DNA from: Tanypteryx hageni
Lineage: Eukaryota > Arthropoda > Insecta > Odonata > Petaluridae
Direction: 5' to 3'
Assembly (NCBI GenBank): GCA_028673005.1
Contig: CM054114.1
Location: 15,253,516-15,317,515 of the forward strand
DNA: 64,000 nt
Within the stretch, counting starts at the first letter, position 1. Every line of letters begins with the position of its first letter. The position numbers were made by a program, and so were the translations under genes. The notes beneath the pieces are model-generated. The model was not told the origin of the DNA and ran no database searches. It was given only the letters and a program-made list of their open reading frames with translations. Below, one piece after another: positions 1 to 12,249 of the stretch.

Positions 1-1538
1 TCGCTAACCATCTGCCGAACCCACTCAGCCCACATCCATTCCCCTGCATTACCTTCACAATTCCTCGTCAGCAGAGCATGAAATAGCCCTGGCCATGCCA
101 CGCATAAGGTATTTCGGAATCCGTAGATTGATGGCTGCCTTTTTTTCAAATAATTTGTTCTAGGAAAGGATAGGAGGCATAACAAATACGTCACCATGTA
201 GTTACTGTACCTATAAGTGTAGGCCTAAATGGATTAATTCGGTTGAAAAACAAGTGCTCGGAGGGAGAAGGGGGGTCAACAAACTGAAATTGGAGTTAGG
301 AAGGACTAAGAAATAATAATTTATGAAAGGAAAAGGGGGAAAAACTTTTTTCCGCACAGGTAACTTAGATTTAATATTACATTTGTTTCGATTCAGATTA
401 GGTTTAAGTGCTTTTCACCACCCACAGACAAACAAGGCAGAACTTAGGTCGAACCGAAAAAATGTGTAATTAAAACAAAGCTATTTAGAGAGAAAAAATA
501 TTTTTCTTTCCATTTGAGCGAGGTTTCAATCTACTAATTTAAGTTTCCGCAGCTTCAGAATGTTACAAATGAAATAACAATGTCAATACGCTATTTAATT
601 AAAACCATTGCAAAGGTTTAAAGCGTTGAATCGAACATCTCCAATTAATTCCGTCTTTTGTCCGAAAGCGAGTTCCCTCCACTTTGCATGCCGACAGCCG
701 TCTTATTCGCCGCCTCTATTAAAAAAAACAATCCAAAAACTTCCTCTCAGAGCGCTACCAAGCGAAACGCGCGCCCGTTGCGCCTCCCACCACGAACTAA
801 AGCGGAGACGGGAGGAAAAAAAAGGACAAAAGAAGAGCGGAGCCGTTTCCTCGCAATTCAGTAATTTCGTCCCCGCACCTTCAATTTTTTTTCGCCTGAA
901 CCTACACCCACGTCCCTCCCATGTCTCCCGTCCGTCCTTCCTCCCACCCCCTTCCATTCCCCCTCCCCCTCTACGTCTCCGCAACACTTCTAAACACACC
1001 GCGTCCCTTTGTGCAACGTGGTGGTGTCGGTCGAGGAGGTGCGGGGGCAGAAAAAAACGGCTTTTGTTATCTGGCGAGGAAAAATCAGCCGGCGACGACC
1101 TTTCCCTCCCACTCCCCCCAAATAACCCCTTCCCTCCCTCCCTCCTTCCCCTCCTCCCACTCCCGCTATTGCCACAACGAGGGGAGGTTTCCCTCCCTCT
1201 CTCTCACACACACACACACACCTCTAAAACTCGCCGGTTCGTTTCACTCTCTGCCCAAACGCTTCTCCACTCGCTATAATGGAAAGATTGTCCCGAAGAA
1301 AGAAGAAAAAAAGAGGGCGCGTTTTATTAAAAAAAAAGCTCTTGACAATAGGTGGCGACAAACTATGGCGACCAAATGACGAGAGTGGGGAGAAAGAGGA
1401 GGGAGAATAGGTCGCCATGACAGCAAAGGGCGTGAAATAAATAATAGGGCACTTTACGTCTCCATCGAAAGCGGTCATCGGCTGCGAGGTGTCGATGATC
1501 GGGCGGATTCGAGAGATAGAACGTTCGAATCGGGACGC
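1..1538. other. No gene seen; includes polypyrimidine and CA tract
   Basis: This is AT-rich up to 600, then a C-rich stretch (900-1200) with CCCTCC runs and a short (CA)n at 1205-1222. Overlapping open frames here follow the C-rich composition and show no recognisable protein. Confidence 0.5.
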
Positions 1539-1546
1539 GTGTAGCG

Positions 1547-2200
1547 TAGGGTGACCAGACGTCCCGGTTTCCCTGGATTTGTCCCGGTTTTCAGAGGTGT
1601 GTCCCGGTGCCCACAATATTTTTTTCGGGACGCATAAATGTACCGGTTGCTTTTCTTATAAGCGTGATGGTCTATCCAGCAGTTTCTTTATCTCTGTTTA
1701 TACGAAATCAATTTTAACATCAAACTCGATCTTCCAAATACGATTTCATAAAAGGCATTCGCATTTCAAGTTCTGGTAAAACCAAAGACCAATGGAAGTT
1801 CACCAAGAGCTGATTCTAAGAAAATAATGACAGCTTATCTCTTCCTTCGTAAATGCAACTTAAATTTGACCTGTAAGATTTTTATGAGGAGATAGGAAAT
1901 TATAAAAATTTGATCATGGCAGGCAAAAGTACCTACTTTAAAATATGATTGAAAACATAATTGGCTCCAAAAATGTTTTATTTTAATCCTGATTAATTAT
2001 TTACGAAATTTGTAAATTTATTTGTTATCACAATAAATAAAAGTTTGCTTTTTCTTTTCTGACCACATTTATTTCAAATTTAGTGTTTACAATATGATAA
2101 TACCATAATTCCCATTGCCCCGGTTTTTTTTAATGTCCCGAATTTTCTCTTTAAAAACTCATTTTGTCCCGGTTGTGACCATCAGCATCTGGTCATAGTA
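1547..2200. mobile_element. Non-autonomous hAT-like transposon, 654 bp
   Basis: Seen: the left end TAGGGTGACCAGACG and the reverse complement of the right end TACTATGACCAGATG form imperfect terminal inverted repeats. The element is flanked by an identical 8-bp duplication GTGTAGCG (1539-1546 and 2201-2208). GTCCCGG-type motifs recur near both ends. Known: 8-bp duplications and short imperfect inverted repeats are typical of hAT transposons. There is no transposase frame, so the copy is non-autonomous. Confidence 0.85.
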
Positions 2201-2208
2201 GTGTAGCG

Positions 2209-4319
2209 GCGATCTCAAGGCTTTTCTCTAGCCATGGTCGAATCGACTCCGAATATTTTGGAATGGGTTCTCTTTTGCGCGGCAGCAAAGTGGGACCGGC
2301 ACGATATATATTTAGGAGGTGGGTCCGCCGAATCGTACACGATGCCTTGCAATTACGGTAGAGGGGCCGCATGGAATTCTTTCGCGGAACCCATGCGGCC
2401 CGGCGTGGTTATAACGAAAAAGATAAATTTAAAATTGATATTTTCATGTTAGCACTTTGAAATTCCAGTCATGAGTCTGTTGGAGTTGCGCGTTAATAGT
2501 ACAAACGTTTTAGATTTCATTTTCAAGATTTTCTAAATCACAAAAGATTTTATATACCTCACGATTTAAAACCCTTGCCTGAACCGTAGAAGCATTCGCA
2601 GTCTCTAATGTGGTTCGCCGGTGTATTGTTAACAAATAGTGCATTCGCCACGAAGTAAAGATCGTACCTTGCTATACGAGTTAAATTCGGTTTATAGGTG
2701 AGATATGGCAGTATGCATTAATTAATCAAATATCATGAAGATAATATTTTCTTACTATCCAATGTCCCGTCAAAGTTGACTGGTAAAGAAAAGGAGAATA
2801 GGTTTCATCATAGTTTGGTGGTATTTTAAATTGTAGTCTCTTTCATCCGACTGATGTTGAGTTAATCAGTATCTTAGTCTTCTAGTTCGTTCCCTGGCCA
2901 ATCGTCTTCGACGTTCTTCAGGTGTCTCCTCAACGTTATCATCCACGTTACTTTTTAACTGATAACTAATATAATTTTCTATGGTCAACTTTCTATGACT
3001 CTAATTATAGGGGCCTGTTTATGCCAAAAATACTTCCCTTGTTCTTGACATCTAAAATTATTAATTAATTAATCAATCAATTGCAATTAGATCGCAAAAT
3101 TGGTGTGTTTTACTTTAATCCATACATTGTATTCATCAAAAGAAAATAAGAATTTTTTTAAGGTAAGGTTTCTTCTGGATCATATGTAATAGAGTACTTT
3201 GCAGTCTCGCCACCTACGTCACCAGAGTCGAGCGTGACATGACGACTTAGTTCAATATTATTATTTAAATTTCGACAGTATATGTGGGTATATAGTAGGC
3301 CCTTAGTTAATACCTTCCAGATGATCAGCTAACACTTATATAAGGACAAATTTGCCTTTGGTCGGCTTAGGAATAATTTTTCCCGGCTGGATTTACATAC
3401 TTTCGAGTAAATCCGCCCAATTTTCGAGATTTCGACACCCTTAATTGGAAATTATGCGGGAACGTGTCCGCCATGCTTCCGTCACTAAGGACACGACATG
3501 CGCTCCTACTTTATTTCCCTCTCCGCGTGGATAATAGGTCGTTTCCTGACTTGAAAGGAGCCTAATCAGATCGAGATCCACGTCGTCCCCCGTGTTCCGC
3601 GCTCAATCTCCCGCGTTCTGCGCGGGGCGGACGCTTTAGGGATTTGATCTATAGCATTCTTTCCCTCTCTCTCACTATCTGCGTGCGCAACCTGTGGATC
3701 CGAGTGATTTACGAGTGGGCAGTGCATACGCACTCATGCGAAAGCGGCGGAGATGCAGAAATAAAAGGGCACGGGGTGAGATAAATATTCCAGGCCGCCA
3801 TTTTCCCCCAACTCCTTCTCCTCGGGTGGATGGGTGCGTTAGTTACGCGCTAAGCGGGGGTCCAATTACTCTGACATTCTTCGAAAATTAAGGATGCTAT
3901 TCGCTCATCGCCCTCCCCCAATGGCGGATCCAGGCTTCATATCCATGGGAGTGGTTGGAGCGTAATCAGGAATGAAAAAATAAATTACTTGAAATTATCC
4001 TGATTAATGAATTTATTAATACACAATAAGGAAATATATATTTTCTGCACAACCAAATTAATATAATAAAACGGTCAAGTTTACTATAACACCATTTAAA
4101 ATGCAGAAAAACTTTTTTGCAACAAAAAGAATACCGAAGAACAGAATTTTTCAGATTTTAAATGAAAAATAAAAAGAATAAATTCAACTCTTCCAATCTC
4201 TTGTACTTCCAAATTTGTCAATAACATTATTACCATTAATATAAATGTCATTATGTATGTGCAAAAGTGCTAGGCCAGACAATCTACTCAGCACGTACGA
4301 CGAGATTTAGAGGGTTAAT
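2209..4319. other. No gene seen
   Basis: Apart from the hairpin at 2364-2401 and a TE-like start AATGGCGGATCCAGG at about 3920 (no matching end found), nothing recognisable is present. Confidence 0.45.
2364..2401. other. Strong GC-rich hairpin
   Basis: GGGCCGCATGG (2364-2374) and CCATGCGGCCC (2391-2401) form a perfect 11-bp stem with a 16-nt loop in an otherwise AT-rich region. Function unknown. Confidence 0.7.
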
Positions 4320-4700
4320 CTTTAGGCGTTCTTTACCAGCGAAGTGGTAGTAGCGGAACGCCTTATGGGCACGTCTCGTCCGTTCGTCCGTCTGTCGTAA
4401 CTTTCATCTCCCAAACCGCTGAACGGATTTTAATTAAATAGTACGAGTGATCTTAATTAAAATTTATCTCCCAATTGAGATTTTGAACTGCATCTGTCAA
4501 TTAGAACTTCCACTTTACATAATTACTTTAATAAACTTATACTCGTATCTCGTTAAATGGCATCCGTCAAACAACAATGAAAATGCCTCTCCCATGCTCT
4601 TATATGATCCGTAAGGTATAGGTTAAAAAGTTTATTCGGATAGAGGACTTCATTTACCACAAAGAAGTTCGCGACAACACGTAATTACGAGTTACAGTGT
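4320..4700 (-). repeat. Dispersed repeat family, inverted copy
   Basis: The reverse complement of about 4430-4700 aligns collinearly with 7470-7745. Shared stretches include TTCTAATTGAC, GGGAGATAAATTTTAA and GATCATATAAGAGC. The outer part (4320-4430) extends beyond what the other copy keeps. No coding capacity was seen. The family also has copies at 6.9-7.7 kb and 10.4-11.3 kb. Confidence 0.7.
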
Positions 4701-5124
4701 GGAAGATAAAATTTAGAGAAAATCCCGAGCAAAACATGGAATAACGAGGGGCAAGACAGATTATATAAATAAACTCTCGAATAAAGTGCCTCACTCTGAG
4801 ATAGACAGGGCGGAAACTAGACGTTTGTTTATCTCGCGACTGCGAACACCGTTTTGTCGACAGAGAAGCCCTTTTAATTTGCGCTCGGTTAGGGTCCTCC
4901 GTCAAAAAACTTGCTCAGTTTTCGGCGGCGTGGAGATAAGGGACCGGTAGGAATTAGAGACCGTATCGAACGAGCGAGGCGGAATCCGGTTGCCAAGTCT
5001 CTATCGAACTGACTAGGATTGCTCCGCCTCAACAAAAAAAAGAAAAGCGGCGTCTAAGGCCGGCTCCGCACGCCAAAAGAGTCTCGGTCGAGTCCAGACG
5101 AACCCGGTAGATGCGCCAAGTTTT

Positions 5125-5240
5125 CGTGGAAAAAATCGAATTCGAGATTTCAACGGAAACGCATTTTTTAAGGTTCCCTGGACACTTTTAAACTATTTTC
5201 TCGATGAAATCTGTGGGTGTGTCTGTGCCATCCCTAGTAA
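5125..5240 (+). repeat. Short shared module of a dispersed repeat family
   Basis: The stretch AATTCGAGATTTCAACGGAAA followed by a GTCCCCT-like motif and ACTATTTTCTCGATGA recurs in the hAT-like element near 15780. A diverged form recurs at about 7068 and 10966. Confidence 0.6.
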
Positions 5241-5949
5241 TTCCAGTAATTTGGTAGACACATTAAATAAGACTGATTTAAAAACTAAACACAACACACA
5301 GTTAAAATGGAAATATATTTTCAATACATGTTATATAACCAGTGGTTTTCAAACGAAAGTTTATCGCGGACCGGTGTGTTATCTGAATATTTCTCCGAAG
5401 ACCGGTAAAATCAATTTTAAAACACCAACTATTTGACAATTTTACAATTCACAACCTGGAAACGCAAGCCTCTCATTAATCGATGTTGCCAATTGTTAAA
5501 CTATTACCATGAGAAAAATGAAACATCGCGGATCGGCCAATACCGAAACGCGTTCAAGAAACGCTGCTATAAACGATAACTTTGAACAATTTAGTCGAAG
5601 TGATTACAATACAATATTCATTTTCCTTTAAATGGTCCAGATTCGAAGATCAAAGACCAGTTTTTTCTAATTTTAAATTCCAAACGAATAAAACCCTGTG
5701 CGTCAAGAAATTAATTTTTACGTCTTAACTTACAGAAAATAAGATATTGTCCAATGGAATCAAACCCGTGTCAATTTCGAGATTTTAATTCGCCATTCCT
5801 TCCTAATATTTCAATTAAATGTCGTCCTTCCCCCAAGTGGGAAAATTTGTCAAAAAACAACCTGCGACGTAAAAGTTCGCCAAGAAATGGAACTCTACGT
5901 TAATACAATATAGACTGAATGCCCGTACAAATAACGGGAAGAAAAATGT

Positions 5950-6500
5950 TTTAAGAACTAGCTGAGACACGCTCAATTATTCGCGGAGTTGTTTCGATAA
6001 ATTTATTAACAGTAAAAAAATGAATATTAACCATATAAAATCCTGATGTGGCCACCACATGACTTTCTCCATATCTGTAATATTTCTAAAAATTCCAAAT
6101 AGATTACATAATAATAAATATTTTAAGAAATCGAGAAAATTTTAGACTTGACAAAAAACAGAAATAAACTCAAACCATAGCCTTCTGATATTGTATATAG
6201 CCACAAAGCTCCAATAATTAAGAAAAGAAAAAGGAGCGTTACTAAGACGTAACTAAGCGTCAATTGTTAACAATAGTCGTCGGTAGGTGGCTAGGTGGTG
6301 GCAGCTAATAATATAAGATATCTATTAAACAATGCATTATATGGAAAAATGTTTGGAACAAAGGTTGTAGAAAATTACTTTTCCTACAACTTTTATACCA
6401 GTACATTTTTACATTTATCATATATTAAAGCAAATATTTCAAAATAACGGGTAAGTGACAAGAGTAAACATCCACTTCCGGTGTAAAAGATCTTGACTGG
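5950..6500 (-). repeat. Inverted relative of the body of the 15.7-16.8 kb hAT-like element
   Basis: The reverse complement of this stretch matches about 15990-16570. Shared landmarks are CCTTCTGATATTG, AATGCATTATATGG, TGTGGCCAC and GGAAGTGGATGTTTACTCTT. A hAT-like start (CAGTGGTTTTCAAAC, then a TCGCGGACCGG motif) is seen at 5341, but no partner end was found. The copy is probably truncated. Confidence 0.6.
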
Positions 6501-6889
6501 ACTCGACTCGACTGAGACTCTGTGGTGTGTAGCCAAAATAAAGGGGAGAAAACGCTTGAAGGTCCTACAATCCAGCATTTCTGAGGCACAGACAATTTCA
6601 ACAAAACGTTGATATTAGGGAAAGAAGAAACTAGTAGGTCAAAATACATCAAATGACGTGCATTGCCACGTTTGAAATCATTTTATCTGTAAAAGAATGG
6701 TAGGTGAGCCCCAAAAAATTACCTCTGCTGATACCTGCATAAAAATCTCGGAAACAGCTAGGACAATTCATTAACGCCTATTTACACCGCTCTCTAGGAA
6801 TAAGCTAACAGACTTGATACTTATAATACTTAATATCAAATGTTAAACGTCAATGAAATTAGTCATTTATGACACATGAGCCATAATTA

Positions 6890-7745
6890 TATATTGAGGG
6901 AATTTGAAAACGAACTTTCGAGTTAGCATCATGGTTAAGATCCAGTTGATCATGTTTTTCCAGACGGGTTCAAAGACCTTCTGATAAAATGTTTTTCGTA
7001 AGAGACGACACCATATTTTACTTTCTCACGTACGTCGTAATTAGATTGTAATTGAAAAAATATTAACTTCGAGATTTTGGCAGAAATACACGTTTTAGTT
7101 GTCCCCTAGTCCAAATAAAGAACGCCTAAGAAGAAGGAAAAGTATATTCCATATACGGAACACACAGAGATATCAAAGACATTCTTTGTGGGAAATGCGT
7201 ATAAAATGGTATCGAGCTCTTGATTTTTTATCTCCGAAACTACTTATAAGTCATAATTATGTGGTCTCGCGGAAATTTTTGTGATAAATGTTGTCCTCTA
7301 CTCGAATATATATTTTTTAAATCTATAATACCTCGTATATCATATAAGAGTACGGGAGAGAAAAATAAGGATTTTTTAGTTGTTATTTGCCGATAGAATA
7401 GCCTTAGCGATCGATGTAAACAAAATATGTGATATTATGCTTGAGATTTTCTCGAACTGTTATCTATTGAACTATTAGTCATAATTATGTGGCCTCGGGG
7501 ACTTGATTTTTGTAAATAACGTCCTCTATTCGAATAAATATTTTAATCTATACCTACCTTACAGATCATATAAGAGCTAGGGAGAGAAAAATATAGTATT
7601 TAATTGTTGGTTGACGGATGTCATTTTACGAGACACGGGTATAAGTTAATTTAAGTGTTTATATGAAGTGGAGGTTCTAATTGACGTATGCAGTTCAAAC
7701 TCATAATTGGGAGATAAATTTTAACAAGGATCACTCATACTTCAA
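6890..7745 (+). repeat. Dispersed repeat family, direct copy with internally repeated units
   Basis: The same order of sequence is seen at about 10795-11300 (for example GATCATGTTTTTCCAGACG, then AATAAAGAACG). Within this copy a unit of about 230-270 bp ending near GGAGAGAAAAATA repeats twice (about 7240-7380 and 7470-7600). The 3' part is the inverted partner of 4430-4700. The length and lack of frames suggest a satellite-like or non-autonomous element. Confidence 0.7.
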
Positions 7746-8211
7746 ACCCGTACAGCGTCATTAAAATACACCGAGTTTTACGCTCAGCTACCACACAGCT
7801 CTCCCCATTACTTTTAACAATTTTCGTCCAGGAATAATGGTTCAGCGCTTATGTGGCTTCACCAACCCACACTAAACGTTATATTTATTTGTATGGCATA
7901 ACTATTTATCAAGATTGATTTTCACAGATATGAATAATCAGAAAACCTTTTTCGCTGTTTTGATGGGAGTTCCTTTCAGTCAGAAAAGAGTGTAGCGAGA
8001 ACAGACGCATGCGTATATGACCCTATTGTACCGATGTTATAACTACCAATAAATATTAAGTATAACATGCATAATAATAGAGTGGCATGGAAATGAAGGC
8101 GCTTTCTCAGCGGAAACGTCAATTAATAAAGGAGAAGGAATCTTTTAGCCTTTGACAAAGACGCAGGTGGGGAGGGGAAGTGGGAGGACTGACAGAATGT
8201 TGGGGATGAGG

Positions 8212-8257
<46 letters not shown>

Positions 8258-9094
8258 GGAGGGGATGGGGGGCGGACAAGATAGGGACAAAAGGTGAAAA
8301 GTCTTGTTCCGTGGTCATGCACCAACACCCTAAGTGAGTAGGGAATGTCTGATACCGTCTTCCTTACCACTTCCAATTCCTCCCCCCTTAAAGCGTTTCC
8401 GAACAATCCCTCTTCCTCCCTCTACTCGCAAACAGTCAACCATGGCAACTCGCCCCCTCCCTCTTTGCATCCGCCTCCTATTGAGTCCCCCTCCCCCCAC
8501 CCAGAACCACTCTTTCGGAAACTCTCCTAGCAACCCATTGGTGCGATTCCGTTATGTTGGAGGAATTCCGTCGACAATCATATCTAACGCACCAGACAAC
8601 TATTGTTGATTTATGAATTGGATAAAATAATAACCCTCAAGATTAATTCCGCTTCCAAAAAATCAATTGTCATGGTGGATATGCTGTGATATGGTCATAC
8701 ACAAACACGAAAGTAAAAATAAACTTCTGGACAAAATGAAACATTTGCATTACGTCTAGTTCAACAACGGCAAAAAATGGACTTCCTAAAACAGATTCGA
8801 GAGAAAATATTTTTCGATACGGTGAAAAGATTCCACATAAGCAAATTAACGTAACTTTCTTCCTTCATACACTCCGATTCAAAATCATTACTAACATTAA
8901 ATTAAATTCTGACTGTTACCAGCCAAGGGTGATTTTTTTTCGATGAGATTAAGTGTAATGCAGTAACTGAATTTATTTGTAGATATTGCGAGTTTCTGTA
9001 GTTGTTTCTATACTTTTCACATTATTTCAGACAACTATTGTCATTCCATGCATTTAGTTGCAAATTTACTGTCTCTCCGATTGAAATACACAAA
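7746..9094. other. No gene seen
   Basis: Contains the GA microsatellite and a C-rich patch (8360-8530). Frames on both strands are compositional. Confidence 0.45.
8214..8252. repeat. (GA)n microsatellite
   Basis: An uninterrupted GA dinucleotide run in a G-rich context. Confidence 0.95.
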
Positions 9095-9316
9095 GTGGGA
9101 TTCAGAGGCGGCCCGAGGAATTTTGGTTTCCCGGGCGAGATGGCATTCCAACGCCCCCCTCCGCCAATGCTCGTTGGGATATTTACAAAGTACATGTTAA
9201 TTTATTCATCGCCCTGTAAAAATTATTAATAATGAAAAATTAAAAGGAATGCCATGAAGATTCTAACCTGTTCCTAGATATACATTGATATCCAATATTT
9301 ATTCACTTGCAAGTAA

Positions 9317-9318
<2 letters not shown>

Positions 9319-9368
<50 letters not shown>
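9319..9368. repeat. (TA)n microsatellite
   Basis: A pure TA run preceding the first copy of the palindromic element. Further TA runs lie at 9594-9638 and 9912-9947. Confidence 0.95.
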
Positions 9369-9369
<1 letters not shown>

Positions 9370-9591
9370 CAACTTACGGAAAAGGAAAGGTAAAATGAAT
9401 ATATGGATGTCAACAAGGTGTTGGGATGAGGAAACCCAGTGAGCACTCACCAATCAGACGACTTCAGGTTGGCGAGGCCCCGGGGATGTCGAAGCGACAC
9501 ACGTAAAATAACACAAAAACACAGAAACATCACAAACGTAAAGCTTTCGGAACTACTCCTTCTTCAGCTACACCCAACACCTTGTTGACAT

Positions 9592-9596
<5 letters not shown>
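9367..9596. mobile_element. TA-flanked palindromic element, copy 1 (right arm shortened)
   Basis: The left arm starts ATATGGATGTCAACAAGG at 9401. Only the outermost part of the right arm (CCAACACCTTGTTGACATCC, about 9574-9593) remains. About 206 bp are identical by eye to copy 2 at an offset of exactly 270 bp. This fits a recent tandem duplication between TA tracts followed by loss of most of the right arm, or the reverse order. Confidence 0.75.
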
Positions 9597-9636
<40 letters not shown>

Positions 9637-9639
<3 letters not shown>

Positions 9640-9909
9640 CAACTTACGGAAAAGGAAAGGTAAAATGAATATATGGATGTCAACAAGGTGTTGGGATGAG
9701 GAAACCCAGTGAGCACTCACCAATCAGACGACTTCAGGTTGGCGAGGCCCCGGGGATGTCGAAGCGACACACGTAAAATAACACAAAAACACAGAAACAT
9801 CACAAACGTAAAGCTTTCGGAACTACTCCTTCTTCAGCTACAGAGAGAGAACTTCAGTCTGATTGGTGAGTGCTCACTGGGTTTCCTCATCCCAACACCT
9901 TATTGACAT

Positions 9910-9915
<6 letters not shown>
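9637..9915. mobile_element. TA-flanked palindromic element, copy 2 (both arms intact)
   Basis: The left arm (9671-9728) and right arm (9858-9915) are 58-bp inverted repeats differing at about one position. The interior has GTCGAAGCGACAC and a CTTTCGGAACTACTCC motif. It is flanked by TA microsatellite on both sides. No coding capacity. The type is a foldback/MITE-like element. Its superfamily is unknown. Confidence 0.8.
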
Positions 9916-9949
<34 letters not shown>

Positions 9950-10429
9950 GCCGATTTTCACGAAACTTTCACTGAAAGGTTAAGCAAAATCTTAAAGAGG
10001 TTTTAATTTTAATTTTATTCTTCTAACATAAACTGTTTAAAAGATATGGCGATTTTTCTACGAACACCCATTTTCTACGCTACTTTATGACGTTCGGCGA
10101 GCGGTAGGAGGGGTGAGTGAAAGAGGGGCTGGTGCAATCTGGAATCGAACCCGGGCAACGCCGGATCACACAGCTAGTGCATAGATAAATGATCGGGATA
10201 GCGCCCCCAAAACTTTGGCGCCCCGGGCAACTACCCGTAGTTTGGGCCGGCCCTGCAGGGCCCTGGTGGGATTTATCAGATTTTCGATTGAGAGAATTAC
10301 GCGGGTTAAGCTGGTTAACACTGTACATAATTTTACATTTTGGTGCAGAGTATATATTTTCTTTGGCTTAGAACGAGAATCCGACATATGTACTTTCATT
10401 TTTAGGTTTTGATAATTTATGCATGGGGA

Positions 10430-11300
10430 GGAGATGATTCTTCATATCGATTCTTAGTAAAAAAGGCTTCTAGCAAGGAACACATTGGTCCCGATCAATT
10501 AAAACAAGATGGAGAAGTATACTCCACAAATGCGATACACAGAGATTTCAAAGGTGTTCTTTATAGAAAATACGTATTAAACGGTATCGAAAGACCAAGC
10601 ATTTCTTCAATTTTTATCTCTGAAAGTATGTCATAATTATATGGACTGACGGACGTTTTGTGGTAAATGATGTCCCCTATCCCAATAATTTTTTAAATCT
10701 ATGCTTATCAGATTATATAAGAGCTTGGCGGAGAAAAATGTGGATTTTTAATTGTTGCTTGCCGACAGACACGTCATAGCGTTAGATGGATATTGATTTA
10801 ATTTGAAAACAAACTAACGAGCTTGCATCATAGTAAAGATCCGGTTGATCATGTTTTTCCAGACGAGTTTAAAGACCTTGCGATAAAATGTTGTTTTTCG
10901 TAAGAGGAGACACCATTTTTACTTTCTCATGTACGTTGTACATAGATTGTAATTGCGAAAAGAAATCGACTTCGAGATTTTGGTGGAAATACACGTCTTA
11001 CGTGCCCCCGAATACAAATAAAGAACGGCCAACAAGAAGGAAAAGCATTCTCCATACAAGGTTTACACAGAGATATCAAAGGCGTTCGTAATGGTAAATG
11101 CGTCTTAAACGGTGCCGAAGGATTGGGCGGTTCTTGAATTTTTATCTTCGAAACTAAAAGTCGTAATTATGTAGTCCCAAGGGCTTTTTTGTGGTAAATT
11201 GTTCTTTATTCGAATAAATTTATAATCTATACCTCACGTGTCATGTAAGAGCACGGAAGAGAAAAATATAGATTTTTTTAGTTGTTTGCCGTTAGAATAG
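10430..11300 (+). repeat. Dispersed repeat family, second direct copy with tandem units
   Basis: This contains two diverged tandem units, each with a TCATAATTAT/TCGTAATTAT landmark, a GTGGTAAAT landmark and a GGAGAGAAAAAT-like end. The second unit aligns with 6890-7400. It ends directly before the LINE fragment. Confidence 0.7.
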
Positions 11301-11384
11301 TCGGATCACCTGAAGAATCTCCCCTCCCCCAGGTAGTCTACCTGAAGAATTTCCCCTCCCCCACTCCGCCTCCAGATATATCTC

Positions 11385-12249
11385 TTGATTCGCTTAATAC
11401 TAGTATCTCGACTCTTCCCACAGTTGTTGACTCTGAACGTAAACGCAAAGAAATTCGAAGTCTTGATCGAAAATCAAATGAGTCTATTGGTTCTCAATCT
11501 TTTCATTTCAAGTTGGAATCGAAAATTGACGTACTTAAAGCTATACGTAGAATTAAATCAAAAGCGCAGAGTGCAGACGGCATTCCAATTTTACTAATTA
11601 ACAAATTAATTCAACTTATCCTACCGATAATTACCAATATATTTAATCATTTCTTACTACTGGGTAAATTAACATTGCAATGGAAACGCGCGTTAATCAA
11701 AGGATAACAAAGACTATCTTCCGATTAGTTTTCTTCCCAGACTTTCTAAAACATTAAAGAGACATGTGCACGAGCAAGACACAGATTTTCTTAACACAAA
11801 TCGCGTACTTGACTCCTTCCAATCAGGCTTTAATTAAAATAACGGATGGCATACGACGATCCATGGACAACAGGAAGTTGACAGCATTGGTACTGCTAGA
11901 CTTCAGCCAAGCCTTTGACTCACTAGACAAAGACATCCTTCTGGCAAAATTCCGCAGTATAAAATTCTCTACCCCTTCAATTAACTGGTTCTCTTCATAC
12001 CTTAGTGATCGTCACCAAATGGTTATCTCAGACGCTTCTTCCTCCTCTTGGCTAAGTATCACCCAAGGTGTCCCGCAGGGCTCAATGTTAGGTCCTCTTC
12101 TATGCTCTTTGTACAAGACTGCTCCAAAACACTTACATATTGTAACCATCACTTATATGCGGATAATATTTAAATTTACTTGAACTCCGAACCTAATAAT
12201 TTATCCGTAGCCTTAGATAATATTGATACGTGGAGTTTTATGCTCAACT
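11385..12249 (+). pseudogene. LINE (non-LTR retrotransposon) reverse transcriptase fragment, frameshifted
   Basis: Seen in three frames: an N-terminal RT segment (AIRRIKSKAQSADGIPILL ... ITNIFNHFL ... LQWKRALIKG, to 11706), then DYLPISFLPRLSKT in another frame. The palm follows (LTALVLLDFSQAFDSLDKD, WFSSYLSDRHQMV, TQGVPQGSMLGPLLCSLY, 11764-12120). A YADN catalytic box then lies in a further frame, followed by NIDTWSFMLNS. Known: the DFSxAFDSxDxDILL and GVPQGSxLGPLL motifs place it with CR1/Jockey-type LINEs. The usual YADD is YADN here. At least two frameshifts and stops make it inactive. The 5' part, endonuclease and 3' end are missing. The 3' side stops where retroviral-type DNA begins. Confidence 0.9.

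Larger units (their letters stand above)
9103..10265. mobile_element. hAT-like element with nested palindromic insertions, 1163 bp
   Basis: Seen: an identical 8-bp duplication GTGGGATT lies at 9095-9102 and 10266-10273. The left end CAGAGGCGGCCC pairs with the inner right end (reverse complement CAGGGCCGGCCC, ending 10255). An extra CAGGGCCCTG-type repeat separates that inner end from the right-hand duplication. The interior holds TA microsatellites and two copies of a palindromic element (9367-9915). Known: the duplication length fits hAT. The extra bases at the right end are unusual and might reflect slippage. Confidence 0.75.

Noticed and set aside
10130..10170. GGAATCGAACCCGGGC, possible tRNA gene on the minus strand
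   Set aside because: Only a B-box-like motif is present, with no cloverleaf. It lies inside the hAT-like element.
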